This document shows, piece after piece, positions 7,398 through 8,407 of a stretch of DNA of 8,407 nt. A program made the translations under genes and the position numbers. A model generated the notes under the pieces. The model saw only the letters and a list, made by a program, of their open reading frames with translations, did not search any database and was not told the DNA's origin. Origin of the DNA: an uncultured Candidatus Peregrinibacteria bacterium (lineage in GTDB: Bacteria > Patescibacteriota > Gracilibacteria > Peribacterales > Peribacteraceae); contig CAJXJE010000027.1 in NCBI GenBank assembly GCA_913054215.1, forward strand, positions 1 through 8,407, read 5' to 3'. How positions within the stretch are numbered: position 1 is the first letter of the stretch; each line of letters begins with the position of its first letter.

Positions 7398-7435
7398 CTA
7401 GAGACCTCCTCTAATTCCATTTCCCCCCTTGAGAT

Positions 7436-8278
7436 ATGTTTTCACTCAATAGAGTTCACATCATCGGCTACCAGACTCAACCCGTAGAGGTGCGCCAGAC
7501 CCCTGGCGGTACTTCTGTTACGGATTTAAATTTAGTGGTTCCCTACACCTTCAAGTCAGAAGCTGGAGAGACACTAAAAGGCAAAGGTTTTCACACAGTA
7601 ACACTGTGGGGAGCTATGGCCGACATTGCAGGTCAGTACGTAAAGCCTGGCGCACAACTCTTTATTGCCGGTCGTCTGCAGACAGATAGCTGGGAAGATG
7701 AAAAGAGTGGTGAAAAGCGTAGTAAGACCAAAGTAGTTGGTCAGGATCTTATATTGCTAGACCCCAAAGATGGTCAAATGGCAGCCCCCGATGGTGCACC
7801 GAATGTGTGCAACGTCGTCAATACTGCAGAGGTTATTGGTAACGTTACCCGTGACCCTGAGATGCGTACTACGACCAATGGTCAGCAAGTACTTACCATT
7901 GGCGTCGCCACCAATGAGAGTTGGAAGGATAAATCTACCGGCGAAAAGAAAGATCGCACTGAGTTTCACAACGTTGTGATTTGGGGTGATCTTGCCGAAG
8001 AAGTTTCTCGCTCTATTAAAAAAGGAAACCGTGTCTACGCTTCTGGTCGTGTGCAAACACGCAGCTGGGAAACACAGAGTGGTTCCAAGCGTACGACGAC
8101 AGAGATTATCGCTGATAGCGTGTGCCTTCTTGGTATCACTAGTGTAGAAGCGAACGATGCTGTCAGTAAGAGTGCGCAGGGCGCACCAGCTTCTTCTGCA
8201 GGTGGCGACGCAGTTGCTGCCGGAGTTCCAGAAATTAGCTACACGTCTGAAGTAAAGGCGGAAGACTTGCCGTTCTAA
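7436..8278 (+). CDS. ssb: Single-stranded DNA-binding protein with two OB folds
   Basis: Binds and protects single-stranded DNA in replication, repair and recombination. The 280-residue chain contains two SSB-type OB folds, at about 4-109 and 126-233, then a flexible Ala/Ser/Gly-rich tail ending EDLPF. That ending matches the acidic, Phe-terminated tip through which bacterial SSBs recruit partner proteins. The second fold is the more canonical: NTAEVIGNVTRDPEMR opens it, and W163, F177, W183 and W211 fall where E. coli SSB has its stacking residues W40, W54, F60 and W88. The first fold keeps F39, F52, W58 and W86 at the same sites. Classical SSBs carry one fold and form tetramers; a two-fold chain should form a dimer, as in Deinococcus and Thermus. 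The ATG at 7436 begins the MFSLNRVHIIG strand directly, and no strong ribosome-binding site precedes it. It stands alone, divergent from the exported-protein operon, without rpsF or rpsR beside it. Confidence 0.95.
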   Translation: MFSLNRVHIIGYQTQPVEVRQTPGGTSVTDLNLVVPYTFKSEAGETLKGKGFHTVTLWGAMADIAGQYVKPGAQLFIAGRLQTDSWEDEKSGEKRSKTKVVGQDLILLDPKDGQMAAPDGAPNVCNVVNTAEVIGNVTRDPEMRTTTNGQQVLTIGVATNESWKDKSTGEKKDRTEFHNVVIWGDLAEEVSRSIKKGNRVYASGRVQTRSWETQSGSKRTTTEIIADSVCLLGITSVEANDAVSKSAQGAPASSAGGDAVAAGVPEISYTSEVKAEDLPF

Positions 8279-8372
8279 CGAACGGAATGTTGAAATGTTG
8301 AAAATCTGAAATATTGAAAAACTACATTCCAGCTAATTTTCATCTCCAATGTAGGGATTTATATTGTTTACG

Positions 8373-8400
8373 AAAGGCCGGCTAACGCTGGCCTTTTTGT
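8373..8400 (+). terminator. Intrinsic terminator of ssb
   Basis: AAAGGCCGGC (8373-8382) pairs with GCTGGCCTTT (8387-8396) around a TAAC loop. This gives a 10-base-pair stem with one G-T wobble and a GC-rich core. It runs into five T residues (8394-8398), then GTT. It lies 95 bases after the ssb stop codon and faces the + strand. The opposite strand has only a short T run after the stem, so it is probably not efficient in both directions. Confidence 0.9.
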
Positions 8401-8407
8401 TAAAACT

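Larger units (their letters stand above)
7224..7435. promoter_or_regulatory. Divergent intergenic control region between the exported-protein operon and ssb
   Basis: About 210 bases with no long gene, which must contain the promoters of both divergent units. No pair of -35 and -10 boxes is convincing. On the + strand, TATCAT (7312-7317) is a fair -10 box but lacks a good -35 at normal spacing. TTGCGA (7355-7360) and TACGTT (7378-7383) have ideal 17-base spacing but weak matches. On the - strand I could not choose a candidate. The region is rich in short repeats: a 17-base palindrome, TCAAGAAG at 7242-7249 and 7270-7277, and GCAA[CT]GAGAAA at 7321-7331 and 7341-7351. The 30 bases before ssb are pyrimidine-rich and give no Shine-Dalgarno sequence at a normal distance. 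Confidence 0.6.

Noticed and set aside
7757..8056. 99-codon - strand frame opposite ssb
   Set aside because: Antisense to a clearly identified SSB coding region.

Overview
The window holds two transcription units that diverge from a roughly 210-base intergenic region near the right end. To the right on the + strand is one recognisable housekeeping gene, a single-stranded DNA-binding protein (ssb) with two OB folds in one chain. It is followed by a strong intrinsic terminator. To the left on the - strand is a block of four consecutive genes filling positions 1 to about 7223. The first encodes a very large protein (about 1435 aa), followed by proteins of 277 aa and 251 aa and then a fourth of at least 445 aa that runs off the left edge. 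I recognise no known family in any of the four.

All four - strand proteins begin with a clear Sec-type signal peptide, and I see no further membrane-spanning segment in any of them. The three junctions are all 4-base ATGA overlaps inside the same hexamer, CAATGA, with no convincing ribosome-binding site. The genes are therefore very probably one translationally coupled operon making a fixed set of exported, cysteine-containing proteins. The large protein carries three exact-period 34-residue Cys/Trp repeats and three 15-residue repeats near its N-terminus. It then has a long cysteine-rich half, a cysteine-free helical and proline-rich middle, and a second small cysteine cluster near the C-terminus. 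This looks like a disulphide-stabilised extracellular or envelope scaffold, with genes 2 to 4 as likely partners. That role is inferred from layout, not from homology.

Organism: a bacterium with moderate GC using the standard bacterial code, since TGA is the stop codon at all three junctions and is never needed as a sense codon. A tandem-OB SSB beside an operon of unrecognisable exported proteins would fit a member of the Candidate Phyla Radiation (Patescibacteria), for example a Peregrinibacteria-like lineage. The Deinococcus-Thermus group also has two-OB SSBs. This placement is a low-confidence inference.

The intergenic region contains a perfect 17-base palindrome, two pairs of short direct repeats and an 8-codon leader-like ORF with a consensus Shine-Dalgarno sequence on the operon strand. 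These suggest a regulated divergent promoter region, but no promoter can be placed with confidence. There are no tRNAs, rRNAs, CRISPR arrays, transposases or other mobile-element signatures.
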